64,000 nt of DNA from an uncultured Lachnospiraceae bacterium (lineage in GTDB: Bacteria > Bacillota > Clostridia > Lachnospirales > Lachnospiraceae): positions 91,894 to 155,893 of the forward strand of contig CAJTWM010000005.1 of assembly GCA_910579805.1 (NCBI GenBank). The letters run 5' to 3'. Both the position numbers and the translations under genes were made by a program. A model generated the notes under the pieces. The model ran no database searches and was not told the DNA's origin. It saw only the letters and a program-made list of their open reading frames with translations. The first letter of the stretch is position 1; every line of letters starts with the position of its first letter. Shown here piece by piece: positions 51,780 to 62,091 of this stretch.

Positions 51780-54269
51780 ATGGCTGAGAAACCTGAAAAT
51801 GCCAAAGAAGGGAACGGGTTTATGATAAAGGTCGCTACTTTTATTGTAGACAGGCGCAACTTATTTTTCCTGTTATTCGGCATTGCAATCATTTTTTCAC
51901 TGGTATCCATGAACTGGGTAAACGTAGAAAACGCTATGTCGGCGTATCTGCCCGGTACGACGGAAACAAGGCAGGGGCTGGACCGGATGGAGGAACAGTT
52001 TATTACATATGGTACGGCAAAAGTAATGGTGACCAATATTTCATATGACGAAGCTTTGAAAATATCGGAAAAACTGGAGAAACTGGATACGGTCATCATG
52101 CTGTCTTTTGATAATACGACGGAACATTACCATAACTTTTCAGCGTTGTTCGATCTGACTTTCGGCTATGAGGAAACGGATGAAAGAGCATTGGAGGCGC
52201 TGGAAGAAGTAAAGGAAATGCTGTCGGATTATGACATCTATGTATCTACTTCGATGGGAGACGCTTCAGCAGAGCAGATAGCAAGCGAGATGCAGGTCAT
52301 AAGCGTGCTTGTGGCAGTCGTTGTAGTCTCGGTATTACTCTTTACGTCGCAGACGTGGGCGGAGGTGCCGGTACTTCTACTGACCTTTATCTCGGCGGCG
52401 TTGATCACAAAGGGTACTAATTTTCTGATGGGAACTATTTCTTTTGTATCCAATTCGGTCACTATCGTACTGCAGTTGGCGTTATCTATTGATTATGCGG
52501 TTATTTTCTGTAATCGTTATAAGGAAGAACACCAAAAACTTCCGATCAGGGAGGCGGATATCGTAGCGCTCAGTAAAGCGATACCGGAAATCTCTTCCAG
52601 TTCTCTCACCACAGTGGGAGGTCTGATCGCCATGATGTTCATGCAGTTCGGGATCGGAAGCGATATGGCGCTTTGCCTGATCAGGGCGATTCTGTTAAGT
52701 CTTTTGGGAGTCTTTTTGCTGATGCCGGGGCTTTTGATGCTGTTCGGAAATGCGATGGATAAGACGGTGCATAAAAGCTTTATCCCTCAAATCCCCTTTG
52801 TAGGTAAATTTGCGTATATGACAAGGCATGTGATGCCGCCTCTCTTTTTGCTGGTTATTATTGCAGCGTATGTCGTCTCCTCCCATTGTCCGTATGTATA
52901 TGGCTATTCAATGATCGAAACGCCGGTGCAGAGCGACGCGATGGTAGTCGACGAGATGATAGAAGAGAGCTTTGGCTCTTCCAATATGGTAGCGCTGACC
53001 GTGCCTGCAGGCAATTACGAAAAAGAAAAAAAGCTTTTAAGGGAACTGGACGCTATGGAAGAAGTCGATTATACGATGGGCCTTGCCAATACGGAGGCGA
53101 TGGACGGTTATATGCTGACCGATAAGCTGACGATACGGGACTTTTCGGAGCTTTTGGAAATGGACTATGAGATCGTGGAATTGCTATACATGGCTTATGC
53201 GGTAAACGATGAAAATTATGCTAAAATCGTTAACGGATTATCCAGTTACAGCGTCCCTCTGATCGATATGTTTATGTTCCTTTATGATGAGGTAGACGAG
53301 GGCTATGTTACCTTGGAAGACGATCTGATGGATACGTTGGAAGAGGCCCATACGAAAATGCAGATCGCTCTGGACCAGCTTCAGGGAGAAGAATACAGCC
53401 GTATGCTGGTCTACCTGACGCTTCCCGAAGAGGGGGAGGAAACGTTTGCATTTTTGGAAAAAATGCATGAGGTGGCAAATAAATATTACGAGGACGCCAA
53501 TATTTTGATTCCGGGCGAGGCAACCAGCCAGTATGACCTGTATAAGACCTTCCAAAAGGATAACAAAGTCGTAAACGTGGTATCTATATTGGCGGTATTG
53601 GTAGTGCTTCTCTTTACGTTTATGTCAGCCGGAATGCCGGTGCTTTTGATCATGGTTATTCAGGGCGTTATCTGGATCAATTTCTCTTTCCCTGCTTTGC
53701 AGGAAAAGAATCTGTTTTTTATGAGTTATCTGATCGTCAGTTCCATCCAGATGGGCGCCAATATAGATTATGCCATCGTAATATCGGGACGTTTTATGGA
53801 ATTAAAAGATAAAATGTCTAAAAAGGACGCCATCATTGAGACGATGAACTTTGCTTTTCCTACCATTGTGACGTCCGGTTCTATGCTTGCGCTTGCAGGC
53901 ATCTTTATCGGGAAGATGTCTTCCGACGGCGCGATCTGCGGTATCGGGCAATGTCTTGGCAGGGGAACGATCATTTCCATTATCATGGTCATGTTTGTAC
54001 TGCCGCAGATCCTCCTGCTGGGAGAAAAAGTGATCGATAAGACTTCTTTTGCCGTATCTATACCGCTTAAACTGGAAAGAGGCAGCGGATTGATGCGGGT
54101 AGACGGTATTGTACAGGGACAGATTAACGGTACGATCATCGGAGAGGTGCATGGTCTGGTACGGGGCGAGGCAAGCCTTTTCGTTAATATGGGGAAAATG
54201 GAACAGGTCGAAGATGACGGCAGCGATCTGAAGCTGTTGCAGCAAAAGGAGGAGCAGGGCAATGAATAA
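51780..54269 (+). CDS. MMPL/RND-superfamily exporter
   Basis: The 829-residue membrane protein has two homologous halves, each with one helix, a large outside loop and a five-helix bundle. Landmarks are ALSIDYAVIFCNRYKEE and SSIQMGANIDYAIVISGRFMEL, with the Asp-Tyr pairs expected in the proton relay of MMPL proteins, and SSSSLTTVGGLIAMMFMQFG against PTIVTSGSMLALAGIFIG. The C-terminal tail has GIVQGQINGTIIGEVHGLVRGE, a Gly-spaced repeat-like segment, then an acidic end. The ATG at 51780 has AAAGGAG upstream. Its stop overlaps the start of the next gene by 8 bases, so both products probably work together, for example by exporting a lipid or surface component. Confidence 0.88.
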   Translation: MAEKPENAKEGNGFMIKVATFIVDRRNLFFLLFGIAIIFSLVSMNWVNVENAMSAYLPGTTETRQGLDRMEEQFITYGTAKVMVTNISYDEALKISEKLEKLDTVIMLSFDNTTEHYHNFSALFDLTFGYEETDERALEALEEVKEMLSDYDIYVSTSMGDASAEQIASEMQVISVLVAVVVVSVLLFTSQTWAEVPVLLLTFISAALITKGTNFLMGTISFVSNSVTIVLQLALSIDYAVIFCNRYKEEHQKLPIREADIVALSKAIPEISSSSLTTVGGLIAMMFMQFGIGSDMALCLIRAILLSLLGVFLLMPGLLMLFGNAMDKTVHKSFIPQIPFVGKFAYMTRHVMPPLFLLVIIAAYVVSSHCPYVYGYSMIETPVQSDAMVVDEMIEESFGSSNMVALTVPAGNYEKEKKLLRELDAMEEVDYTMGLANTEAMDGYMLTDKLTIRDFSELLEMDYEIVELLYMAYAVNDENYAKIVNGLSSYSVPLIDMFMFLYDEVDEGYVTLEDDLMDTLEEAHTKMQIALDQLQGEEYSRMLVYLTLPEEGEETFAFLEKMHEVANKYYEDANILIPGEATSQYDLYKTFQKDNKVVNVVSILAVLVVLLFTFMSAGMPVLLIMVIQGVIWINFSFPALQEKNLFFMSYLIVSSIQMGANIDYAIVISGRFMELKDKMSKKDAIIETMNFAFPTIVTSGSMLALAGIFIGKMSSDGAICGIGQCLGRGTIISIIMVMFVLPQILLLGEKVIDKTSFAVSIPLKLERGSGLMRVDGIVQGQINGTIIGEVHGLVRGEASLFVNMGKMEQVEDDGSDLKLLQQKEEQGNE

Positions 54270-57200
54270 GAACTATATTCCAAAAGCCATATCTTTTAGT
54301 CTGGCATTGTCTCTTGTATGCAGTATGTTCCCTGCACAGGTTCTCTATGCGGCGCAGACCGGGGCAGGGCAACAGGACGGGATCACACAGGGGAACGCCG
54401 GGCAGACGGTACAGGAGGAAAGCGAAGAGATAGAAACGGAATATATTGAGATCAACACGGTGGAGGACTTTCTGGAATTTGCAGAAAACTGTTACATCGA
54501 TTCCTGGTCTGCCAATAAAAGGGTTACTCTGAATGCAGACCTGAACTTCAGCGGGACTTATTTACCGATGATACCGGTCTTTGCAGGAGTTTTTGACGGA
54601 AAGGGACATGTGATCTCCGGATTTCATTATGCGGAAAGCGGGTATATCGTAGGACTATTCAGGTACATACAAAAAGGCGGAGTAGTTGAGAATCTGGAAC
54701 TTCAGGGAGATATGATCGGGATCGATGAGAAGGAGTGCATCGGCAGTTTATGCGGTGTAAACTATGGAACGATTAAAAACTGCAGCTTTCAAGGAAACGT
54801 AAGCGGCAGGGATACCGTCGGCGGATTGGCCGGAATCAATGAAAGCACCGGAACCATATCGGATTGTACGGTTTCAGGACGTGTGACAGGGTATTATGAT
54901 ACCGGAGGCGTAGCGGGGAAAAACCATGGCGTGATCAATTTTTGCACGAATCATGCCGGAATCAATGACAATAGCGCATGGGTAGAGGAAGACGACGATA
55001 TGGGAGTCGGAATTTTCCTTAGTATTAACGTTTCCGAATCGGAGACGGAACTTTACAGCGGCGTAGATGCAGGAGGGATCGCCGGTTATTCGGACGGCAT
55101 CATATCAAGATGCAGTAATTATGGGATTGTAGGATACGAGCATACGGGGTATAATGTAGGCGGTATTGCGGGCAGACAGGCGGGAGTCATATCCCTTTGC
55201 ACCAATGCCGGCAGCGTATACGGAAGAAAGGACGTAGGCGGCATTGTGGGGCAGATGGAGCCTTATATTGAAGTGGACGAGGCGGAATCTCTTAGAAATG
55301 CGGTCAATAAGCTTCACGATCTGATTGACGATACCATTGACGATATGCAGGCAGGGAAAAACGCTCTTAAGACGGACTTCGACAGTCTGAGTACATACGG
55401 AGACGGGGCGCTGCAGTCAGGAGACGCGCTGGCCGGACAGATGACGGACTTTGTGGACGGGAATATTGCAGGGGCGCAGGCGGTTGTCGGGCGTATGGAG
55501 CATATTACGAAACAGTTGCCGGATATATTGCATCAGATGTCAAATGCAGGGGACGGATTTTCACAGTTAAACGACGTGATGAAAAAACTGATAGAAGATT
55601 TGGATATCCTCGGCAAAGTAGATGACGGTACTTATGATGAAACCGTTTATAACAGAGTCACGCTCCTTTCCACGGTGGGCGGAAAACTCCGGTGCGATAA
55701 AAGCGACCCGAAGGAGAATGAGACGGTTACCATAACGGTTGTGCCAAACGACGGTTACGGATTAAAAGATACGATCAAAATAGCGGATGCCAACGGAAAG
55801 GCAGTCAGCTTTGCGGATAGCGGAGACAATAAGTATACCTTCGTTATGCCGAAACGGAATGTGAAAGTGTCGGCAGAATTTGTCTATACAGGCGCTTCTC
55901 AAACGATAGGAGCCGGAGAAGGAAACGCACAGACTGCCGAAACAGGAACCGGCCGGGAACCGGTCAGATATGCGGCGCCTGAAAACAGCGTCAGCATAGG
56001 TATGGTCCAAAGGGAAGATCCGTCCCTAACCGAAGTTCCTCCGGAGAAGGAAACGCCGCCTGCAGACGGGAATCCGTCGGAGACTGAAGCGCCTCCGGAA
56101 AAAGAAGAACCGTCGGGGGACACAGTCCCTTCGGATAAAACGGAGCCGCAGGAGAGCGAAGGAGCGTCGGAAAGCGGAGAGGGCACGATACCGTCGGAGG
56201 AAACGAATCCTTCCGTAAACGAAGCTTTACCCGAAGAAACGGACTCCGGAGACGGAATCACGGACGGGGATACAATGCCGGATACAAGCGGTGAAGAGGC
56301 GGTGAAATATGCCGTTACGTCGGTTTCCGTTACAGGAGGAAATGTGGTAGTTCCTGACAGCGCGGCGGCAGGCGAGACCGTATATGTCATACCCAATGCT
56401 TCAAGCGGATATATGCTGCGTTCCCTGTCGGTAAAAACGGCGGGAGGCGTACAGGTCGGCTGTACGAAAGACAATGGCGGAAGGAGCTATTCCTTTATTA
56501 TGCCGGCGGAGGACGTGACGGTAACGCCGGTTTTTGAAAAGCTGCAGGTCATTTTATCTTCCAACTTGAGCGGAGACGCCTCCTTTAGCGCCGCGCCTAC
56601 GGGAATTGTGACCTTATCGGTGACGCCGGATTCCTCTTACACTTTAAAAGGAAATCCGGAAGTGACGGATGCGGACGGAAATAAGATTTTATTGTCGAAA
56701 AAACAGAGCGGAGCCTATGTGTATGAATTTGATATCAACGGCGCGGCCGCACCATGCAGAGTCAATATTACGTTCCAAAAACAGAATAAGACAGATTCGC
56801 TGGATACGGCAAGAAAGGATATGGAAGAGGCCGTTAAGAATCTGCAGGCGGCATCGGATAACGCGAATGGCGCCGTCACTAAGATCAAGGACATTATGAC
56901 AAATTCCGACGGTTCCGTAAAGGAATGGGGACAGCTTACGAAAGAGGAACAGAATCAGGTCATAGGAGAGATCATAAATCTGGCGGAATATTTAGGAGAT
57001 ATGTCGCAGGCTGCCTCTACGATCTTAAGCAGTCTGAGCGTCATCGCGAATATATTGGCCCCTTATGCGTCGGATGCGGCAAAGGCGGCGAAGGAAGACA
57101 TCAATCAGGCCACCGGTTATGTCCAAAATATACTGGATTCCCTGAAGTCGGCTTCGAACGGTGTGAAAGGAATCGTGAATTATCTGAATGCCCAGCCGGA

Positions 57201-58782
57201 TATCCGGTTTTCCCAGCTGGGAGACGGTTTTGATGCGACGAGGGAGGATCTGCATAAGCAGCTTCAAGGAATATCGGACAGCTTGAAAAGTCTAAGCAGC
57301 CATGCGTCCGATTATTCGGATAAGATCAACGCAGATCTGAGGGCGGTCAATGACCAGCTCAATATTGTCTTTAACCTTTTGGCGGATCATATGGTAGATT
57401 ATAGCGACCTGAGTATAGAAGAACTGTATGAAGAGATCTCTGACGAGGAGATCGACACGATCACTACAGGCAGGACGGATACCAGTACGAATAAAGGGAT
57501 CGTAAAAGGAGACATTAACGTCGGCGGTATTGCCGGTTCCATGTCGGTGGACGAAGAAGATCCGGAGGACAGCGCTGCCGGAAGCGTGGAGTATCAGATC
57601 GGAAGACGTTTTATTACGAAATGTGTGATCAAGGACAGCGTGAACGAAGGGTATATCACGGCTAAGAAAAACGGTGCAGGCGGCATTGTAGGCTATATGA
57701 AGCACGGCATGGTTCTGGACTGTGAAGGATATGGCAGTGTGGAAAGCACGGAAGGCGATTATGTAGGAGGTATCTGCGGGGAATCTCTTACGGCGATTGA
57801 ACGCTGTTATGCGCTCTGTACGGTTTCAGGAGGAAAAAATGTAGGCGGCATTGCAGGTTATGCAGATACGCTGAAAGACTGCTATACCATCGTGGACGGC
57901 GGGGCATCTGTCGGAAGGATAGGCGCGATCGCAGGTCAGGTCACTTCTTATGAAAATACTTTTGAAGATGAGGAAACAGAGCCGAAGGTATGCAGAAATT
58001 ATTATGTAGGAGAAACGCTGCATGGGATAGACGATATCAGCTATGTAGACGTAGCGGAACCCATCGCTTATGAAGAATTATTAACGGTTGAAAAACTTCC
58101 CGTTGCATTTTGGCATCTGAAGGTGATTTATCGGATAGAGGATGAAGAACTTGGGACGGAAGAAGTAAAATTCGGGGAAAGCCTTGCAGGCCTGCAATAT
58201 CCGGAGATTCCCGAAAAAGAAGGATATTACGGCGTGTGGCCGGATTATTCCGGCGAAGCGATGGCGGGAAACCTTGTCATAAACGCCGAATATAAGGAAA
58301 ATGTTACCGTTGTAGAAAGTAATGAAAAACTCATAGAGAGTGAAGAAGGATATCATGAGAAGCCCTATGCTCTTGTGGAACAGATTTTTACCGAGGATAC
58401 GGTATTGAATGTGGGAGTAAGTGACAGGATGCCCCCCGACAAAGCGGGTGGTAAGGAATATGTGATCTATGATATATCGTTGGAAAACAGCGGGATCGGG
58501 CCGGAGGATAGGTTTGCGGTCAGGATCTATAATCCTTATGAAGACGCAGACGTATGGGGATATTTTGACGGAGACTGGACGCTGCTTGAGAGTAAGAAAA
58601 GAGGGCAGTATCTTCAGGTCAGCATGGAAGGAGACAAAGAGGCGTTCTGCGTGATAAAGCGTACTTCATACCGGGGAATGATCATTGGCATAGGAGCCGG
58701 AGCGGCGGCGGTATTGCTTTTGGCATTCACGGCCGTCAGGAAAATACGATCGGGGCGCAGATCAAAAAACGACGGCAGATAG
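54262..58782 (+). CDS. Giant surface protein with GLUG repeats, InlB-B-like repeats and C-terminal anchor
   Basis: The 1506-residue protein has a signal peptide (SLALSLVCSMFPAQVLYA) and GLUG-type repeats at about residues 140-340 (VGGLAGINESTGTISDCTVSG, cut here by one; AGGIAGYSDGIISRCSNYG; VGGIAGRQAGVISLCTNAG) and again at 1086-1230. A helical, Asp/Ala-rich segment follows each block, recalling YhgE/Pip-type proteins (KLHDLIDDTIDDMQAGK). Three beta repeats like the divergent InlB B-repeat lie at about 463-540, 682-758 and 759-838, separated by a Pro/Glu/Ser-rich linker (587-680). A membrane helix near 1470-1490 plus Arg/Lys tail anchors it. It is translationally coupled to the MMPL exporter. 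Adhesion or transport-partner roles are both possible. Confidence 0.82.
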   Translation: MNKNYIPKAISFSLALSLVCSMFPAQVLYAAQTGAGQQDGITQGNAGQTVQEESEEIETEYIEINTVEDFLEFAENCYIDSWSANKRVTLNADLNFSGTYLPMIPVFAGVFDGKGHVISGFHYAESGYIVGLFRYIQKGGVVENLELQGDMIGIDEKECIGSLCGVNYGTIKNCSFQGNVSGRDTVGGLAGINESTGTISDCTVSGRVTGYYDTGGVAGKNHGVINFCTNHAGINDNSAWVEEDDDMGVGIFLSINVSESETELYSGVDAGGIAGYSDGIISRCSNYGIVGYEHTGYNVGGIAGRQAGVISLCTNAGSVYGRKDVGGIVGQMEPYIEVDEAESLRNAVNKLHDLIDDTIDDMQAGKNALKTDFDSLSTYGDGALQSGDALAGQMTDFVDGNIAGAQAVVGRMEHITKQLPDILHQMSNAGDGFSQLNDVMKKLIEDLDILGKVDDGTYDETVYNRVTLLSTVGGKLRCDKSDPKENETVTITVVPNDGYGLKDTIKIADANGKAVSFADSGDNKYTFVMPKRNVKVSAEFVYTGASQTIGAGEGNAQTAETGTGREPVRYAAPENSVSIGMVQREDPSLTEVPPEKETPPADGNPSETEAPPEKEEPSGDTVPSDKTEPQESEGASESGEGTIPSEETNPSVNEALPEETDSGDGITDGDTMPDTSGEEAVKYAVTSVSVTGGNVVVPDSAAAGETVYVIPNASSGYMLRSLSVKTAGGVQVGCTKDNGGRSYSFIMPAEDVTVTPVFEKLQVILSSNLSGDASFSAAPTGIVTLSVTPDSSYTLKGNPEVTDADGNKILLSKKQSGAYVYEFDINGAAAPCRVNITFQKQNKTDSLDTARKDMEEAVKNLQAASDNANGAVTKIKDIMTNSDGSVKEWGQLTKEEQNQVIGEIINLAEYLGDMSQAASTILSSLSVIANILAPYASDAAKAAKEDINQATGYVQNILDSLKSASNGVKGIVNYLNAQPDIRFSQLGDGFDATREDLHKQLQGISDSLKSLSSHASDYSDKINADLRAVNDQLNIVFNLLADHMVDYSDLSIEELYEEISDEEIDTITTGRTDTSTNKGIVKGDINVGGIAGSMSVDEEDPEDSAAGSVEYQIGRRFITKCVIKDSVNEGYITAKKNGAGGIVGYMKHGMVLDCEGYGSVESTEGDYVGGICGESLTAIERCYALCTVSGGKNVGGIAGYADTLKDCYTIVDGGASVGRIGAIAGQVTSYENTFEDEETEPKVCRNYYVGETLHGIDDISYVDVAEPIAYEELLTVEKLPVAFWHLKVIYRIEDEELGTEEVKFGESLAGLQYPEIPEKEGYYGVWPDYSGEAMAGNLVINAEYKENVTVVESNEKLIESEEGYHEKPYALVEQIFTEDTVLNVGVSDRMPPDKAGGKEYVIYDISLENSGIGPEDRFAVRIYNPYEDADVWGYFDGDWTLLESKKRGQYLQVSMEGDKEAFCVIKRTSYRGMIIGIGAGAAAVLLLAFTAVRKIRSGRRSKNDGR

Positions 58783-58921
58783 ATGGAAGTAAGACTGGAA
58801 ATCAGAAATTTTAACGGGGAGATTTGTGGCTGCGCGCTGCAAAGCCATAAAGGGCTTGTCACAAACTCCCGATCTATAACGTAGATCCGTACAATAAAGC
58901 AGCGCAGAAATGGAGAAGAAG

Positions 58922-60115
58922 ATGATCGTACAACAATATAAAGAGATGTTAAACGGAAAATCCGTGATCCGCCAGCTTTCGGAATTTGCTACGGAGAGAG
59001 GGAAAGCGATCGGTTATGAAAACGTATTTGATTATAGCCTTGGGAATCCTTCGGTGCCGGCGCCGAAGGAATTTACCGAAGCGTTGATCCGTATGCTTCA
59101 AGAAGAAGATCCGATGACGCTGCACGGATACAGCCCGAGCCTTGGTATCACATCCGTAAGGGAGAGAATCGCGGATTCTTTGAATGAAAGGTTCGGAATG
59201 CATTACAAGAAGGAACACATATTTATGACGTCGGGAGCAGCGGGGGCGATTGCCCATGCAATACGATGCATCGCGCAGCCGGAGGATGAAATACTCACTT
59301 TTGCGCCGTTTTTTCCGGAGTATAATCCGTATGTAAATTTAAGCGGGGCAAAATTAAGGATCGTACCCGCCAATACGGAGGATTTTCAGATCAATTTTGA
59401 AGAGTTTGAGAATATGCTTTCGGACAAGGTGACGGCAGTGCTGATCAATACGCCCAATAACCCTTCCGGCATCGTGTATTCTGTACGGACGATAGAAAGA
59501 CTTGCGGATATACTGAAGAAAAAGTCAGAAGAATATGGTCATGATATTTATCTGATTTCCGATGAGCCTTACCGTGAGATCGTATTTGAGGGAGTAGAAT
59601 CGCCCTTTGTTTCAAAATATTATGATAATACGTTTCTCTGTTATTCTTTTTCCAAATCACTGTCCCTTCCGGGGGAAAGGATTGGATATATCGCAGTCAA
59701 TCCTGCATGCAAGGATGCGGAAACATTTGTGAATATGTGCGGCCAGATCTCAAGGGGGATCGGGCATAACTGCCCGCCTTCCATGATCCAGCTCGGGGTG
59801 GCGGAAGTACTTGACAAGACGGCGGATCTGTCGGTATACGAAAGGAACATGAACCTGCTGTATGACGAATTGACGCGTCTGGGATTTCGCTGCGTAAAGC
59901 CGGGCGGGACTTTTTATATTTTTCCCAAAGCATTGGAGGAAGACGCGGTCCTCTTTTGTGAAAAGGCAAAAAAATACGATCTGATTCTGGTCCCTGCAGA
60001 CACCTTCGGCTGTCCCGGATATTTCCGTATGGCATATTGTATCGATACGGAGAAAGTAGAACGTTCCTTAGAAGCGCTTGGCAGATTCGTAAAAACGGAG
60101 TATGATATAAGATAA
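58922..60115 (+). CDS. Class I/II PLP-dependent aminotransferase
   Basis: The 397-residue enzyme has the fold-type I landmarks: YSLGNPSVPAPKEF, LHGYSPSLGITSVRERIAD, the cofactor region TSGAAGAIAHAIRC, INTPNNPSGIVYS, LISDEPYREIVF and the Schiff-base Lys245 in CYSFSKSLSLPGERIGY. The C-terminal FPKALEEDAVLF and RMAYCIDTEKVERSL complete the small domain. It acts in the cytoplasm on amino acids, probably aspartate or aromatic substrates, but the specificity is not readable. ATG 58922 has GGAG upstream; the ATG at 58910 precedes that site and would add four residues. Confidence 0.92.
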   Translation: MIVQQYKEMLNGKSVIRQLSEFATERGKAIGYENVFDYSLGNPSVPAPKEFTEALIRMLQEEDPMTLHGYSPSLGITSVRERIADSLNERFGMHYKKEHIFMTSGAAGAIAHAIRCIAQPEDEILTFAPFFPEYNPYVNLSGAKLRIVPANTEDFQINFEEFENMLSDKVTAVLINTPNNPSGIVYSVRTIERLADILKKKSEEYGHDIYLISDEPYREIVFEGVESPFVSKYYDNTFLCYSFSKSLSLPGERIGYIAVNPACKDAETFVNMCGQISRGIGHNCPPSMIQLGVAEVLDKTADLSVYERNMNLLYDELTRLGFRCVKPGGTFYIFPKALEEDAVLFCEKAKKYDLILVPADTFGCPGYFRMAYCIDTEKVERSLEALGRFVKTEYDIR

Positions 60116-60141
60116 AAGCCAAAAGAAAGAGGGAATGAAGA

Positions 60142-60996
60142 ATGTATCAGGCAGGGCTTGTACTCGAAGGCGGTGGAATGAAGGGAGTCTATACTGCGGG
60201 CGTACTGGATTTCTTTTTAGATAAGGGGATAGAATTTTCAAGCTGTTACGGCGTTTCTGCAGGAGTGCATCAAATGTGCAGCTATCTGTCCAAACAAAGG
60301 GAGAGAGGTTACCGGGTATATGTGGATTATTTGGACAGTAAGTATTATTGCGGGGTAAGGAGTCTTTTGACTTCAGGAGATCTGTTCAATGCAAAAATCT
60401 GTTATGAGCTGATCCCCAATTATCTCTATCCCTTTGACGAAGAGACATTCGAAAAATATGAGGGGAAAGCGTATGCGGTCGTAACTAACATAAAAAGCGG
60501 GAAAGCGGAATATATTCGTATTAGAAATACAAATAAAGATATGGACGCGGTTCGCGCTTCCAGTTCTCTCCCGCTGGTATCCAGAAATGTAAAGATAGGG
60601 AGTAATCTGTATTTGGACGGGGCGCTTGCGGATTCCATACCGATCCGTAAGTCCATACTGGACGGAAATACAAAAAATATCGTAATCATGACAAAGCATA
60701 CAGGATATAGGAGAAAACCTGTTTCCGCATCTATGCAGTCCCTTCTTAAAGTAAGATATTTAAAATATCCGAAAGTCTGTGAACTGATGAAAGAACGTCA
60801 TATTTCGTATAACGCTACTTTGGATTTTTTAAACGGGCAGGAAAAGAACGGGCAGGCTTTTGTGATCAGGCCGGAATACGACAGCGGGGTAGGAAGGATT
60901 GAAAAAAATCCGGAAAAATTGGAAAAACTATATCATATGGGATATGAAGACGGGGAAAAGAATTATGACAGAATGACGGAATATCTTAACAGATAA
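60142..60996 (+). CDS. Patatin-like phospholipase
   Basis: The 284-residue hydrolase has the patatin catalytic dyad: GVSAG with nucleophile Ser39, and DGALADS with Asp159. The oxyanion loop LEGGGMKGVYTAGVLDFF is at residues 8-25. It belongs to the RssA/YjjU-like bacterial group that acts on membrane lipids or acyl esters. It lacks a signal peptide and starts 26 bases after the aminotransferase gene, preceded by AGAGGGA, so the two are probably co-transcribed. Confidence 0.9.
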   Translation: MYQAGLVLEGGGMKGVYTAGVLDFFLDKGIEFSSCYGVSAGVHQMCSYLSKQRERGYRVYVDYLDSKYYCGVRSLLTSGDLFNAKICYELIPNYLYPFDEETFEKYEGKAYAVVTNIKSGKAEYIRIRNTNKDMDAVRASSSLPLVSRNVKIGSNLYLDGALADSIPIRKSILDGNTKNIVIMTKHTGYRRKPVSASMQSLLKVRYLKYPKVCELMKERHISYNATLDFLNGQEKNGQAFVIRPEYDSGVGRIEKNPEKLEKLYHMGYEDGEKNYDRMTEYLNR

Positions 60997-61063
60997 TGGC
61001 CGTAAAATGAAAGCGTGCGGCGGAGAATAGAGAACTGTAAGATCCGTACGCTAAGAAAGGAAC

Positions 61064-61897
61064 ATGGTTAAAGGCATGATTGAAATTTTAAAAGCGATTT
61101 TATTCGGTATTGTAGAAGGAATTACAGAGTGGCTTCCTATCAGCAGCACCGGTCATATGATCTTATTGGATGAATTCGTGAAGCTGGACGTATCGCCGGA
61201 ATTTTTGGGGATGTTTCTTGTAGTCATACAGCTTGGCGCGATTCTGGCGGTCGTAGTATTGTTTTGGAATAAGCTTTTTCCGTTTCGGTTCAAGGAAAAA
61301 CCGATTGTGCAAAAAGATATTTTTTCCATGTGGTTTAAGATCGTTGCGGCATGTATACCTGCGGCGGTAGTGGGGATTTTCTTTGATGAAACGTTTGAAG
61401 CTCTTTTTTATAATCCCATATCGGTCGCCATTGCGCTGATTGTTTTTGGTATTGCGTTCCTTGTTATAGAAAACAGAAATAAGTCCCTGCATCCAAAGAT
61501 CACTGCACTTTCCGAAATCACTTATAAAACGGCGATGATCATCGGCGTGTTTCAATTGATAGCGGCAGTTTTTCCGGGGACTTCAAGATCGGGCGCAACG
61601 ATCATCGGCGCACTGCTCATCGGCGTATCGAGAACGGTGGCTGCGGAGTTTACTTTTTTTATGGCAGTTCCCGTTATGCTCGGAGCAAGCCTGCTTAAGA
61701 TACTAAAATTTGGCTTTGCTTTTACGGGCGCAGAAATGGTAATATTATTCGTAGGAATGCTGGTCGCTTTTTTGGTATCCGTTATTGTGATCCGGTTTTT
61801 GATGAGTTATATTAAAAAGCATGATTTTAAAGTGTTTGGCTGGTATAGGATCGTGCTCGGCATTTTGGTTTTGGCATATTTTTATCTGATCAAATAA
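61064..61897 (+). CDS. uppP: Undecaprenyl-diphosphate phosphatase (BacA type)
   Basis: UppP recycles the lipid carrier of cell-wall synthesis by removing one phosphate from undecaprenyl diphosphate and contributes to bacitracin tolerance. The 277-residue membrane protein has both family motifs: GIVEGITEWLPISSTGHMIL (residues about 12-31) and FPGTSRSGATIIGAL (about 170), plus eight hydrophobic segments. The ATG at 61064 is close to AAAGGA; an ATG at 61076 is also possible and would fit the usual N-terminus MIEILKAILFG. Confidence 0.95.
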   Translation: MVKGMIEILKAILFGIVEGITEWLPISSTGHMILLDEFVKLDVSPEFLGMFLVVIQLGAILAVVVLFWNKLFPFRFKEKPIVQKDIFSMWFKIVAACIPAAVVGIFFDETFEALFYNPISVAIALIVFGIAFLVIENRNKSLHPKITALSEITYKTAMIIGVFQLIAAVFPGTSRSGATIIGALLIGVSRTVAAEFTFFMAVPVMLGASLLKILKFGFAFTGAEMVILFVGMLVAFLVSVIVIRFLMSYIKKHDFKVFGWYRIVLGILVLAYFYLIK

Positions 61898-61954
61898 ATA
61901 TTGCCTGAACCGGTCAAAAAAGCTTCGACAACAAAGATAAAATTACACAAATTG

Positions 61955-61983
61955 TTGACAACAGGGCAAGAACGCGTTAAGCT
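61955..61983 (+). promoter_or_regulatory. Promoter and structured leader of the DUF6465 gene
   Basis: TTGACA (61955-61960) and TAAGCT (61978-61983) are 17 bases apart. The leader of about 100 bases then contains a hairpin AGCCGG-ATGC-CCGGCT (61993-62008) and, near 62035, GGCG-GGA-CGCC just before the ribosome-binding site region. Confidence 0.6.
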
Positions 61984-62091
61984 AATAAAAGTAGCCGGAT
62001 GCCCGGCTAAAATATGGAGAGATGAGAACCAGTTGGCGGGACGCCGTTAATGATATAGATGGCTGCCTGCATGTGAAGGGAGAATGTTATT

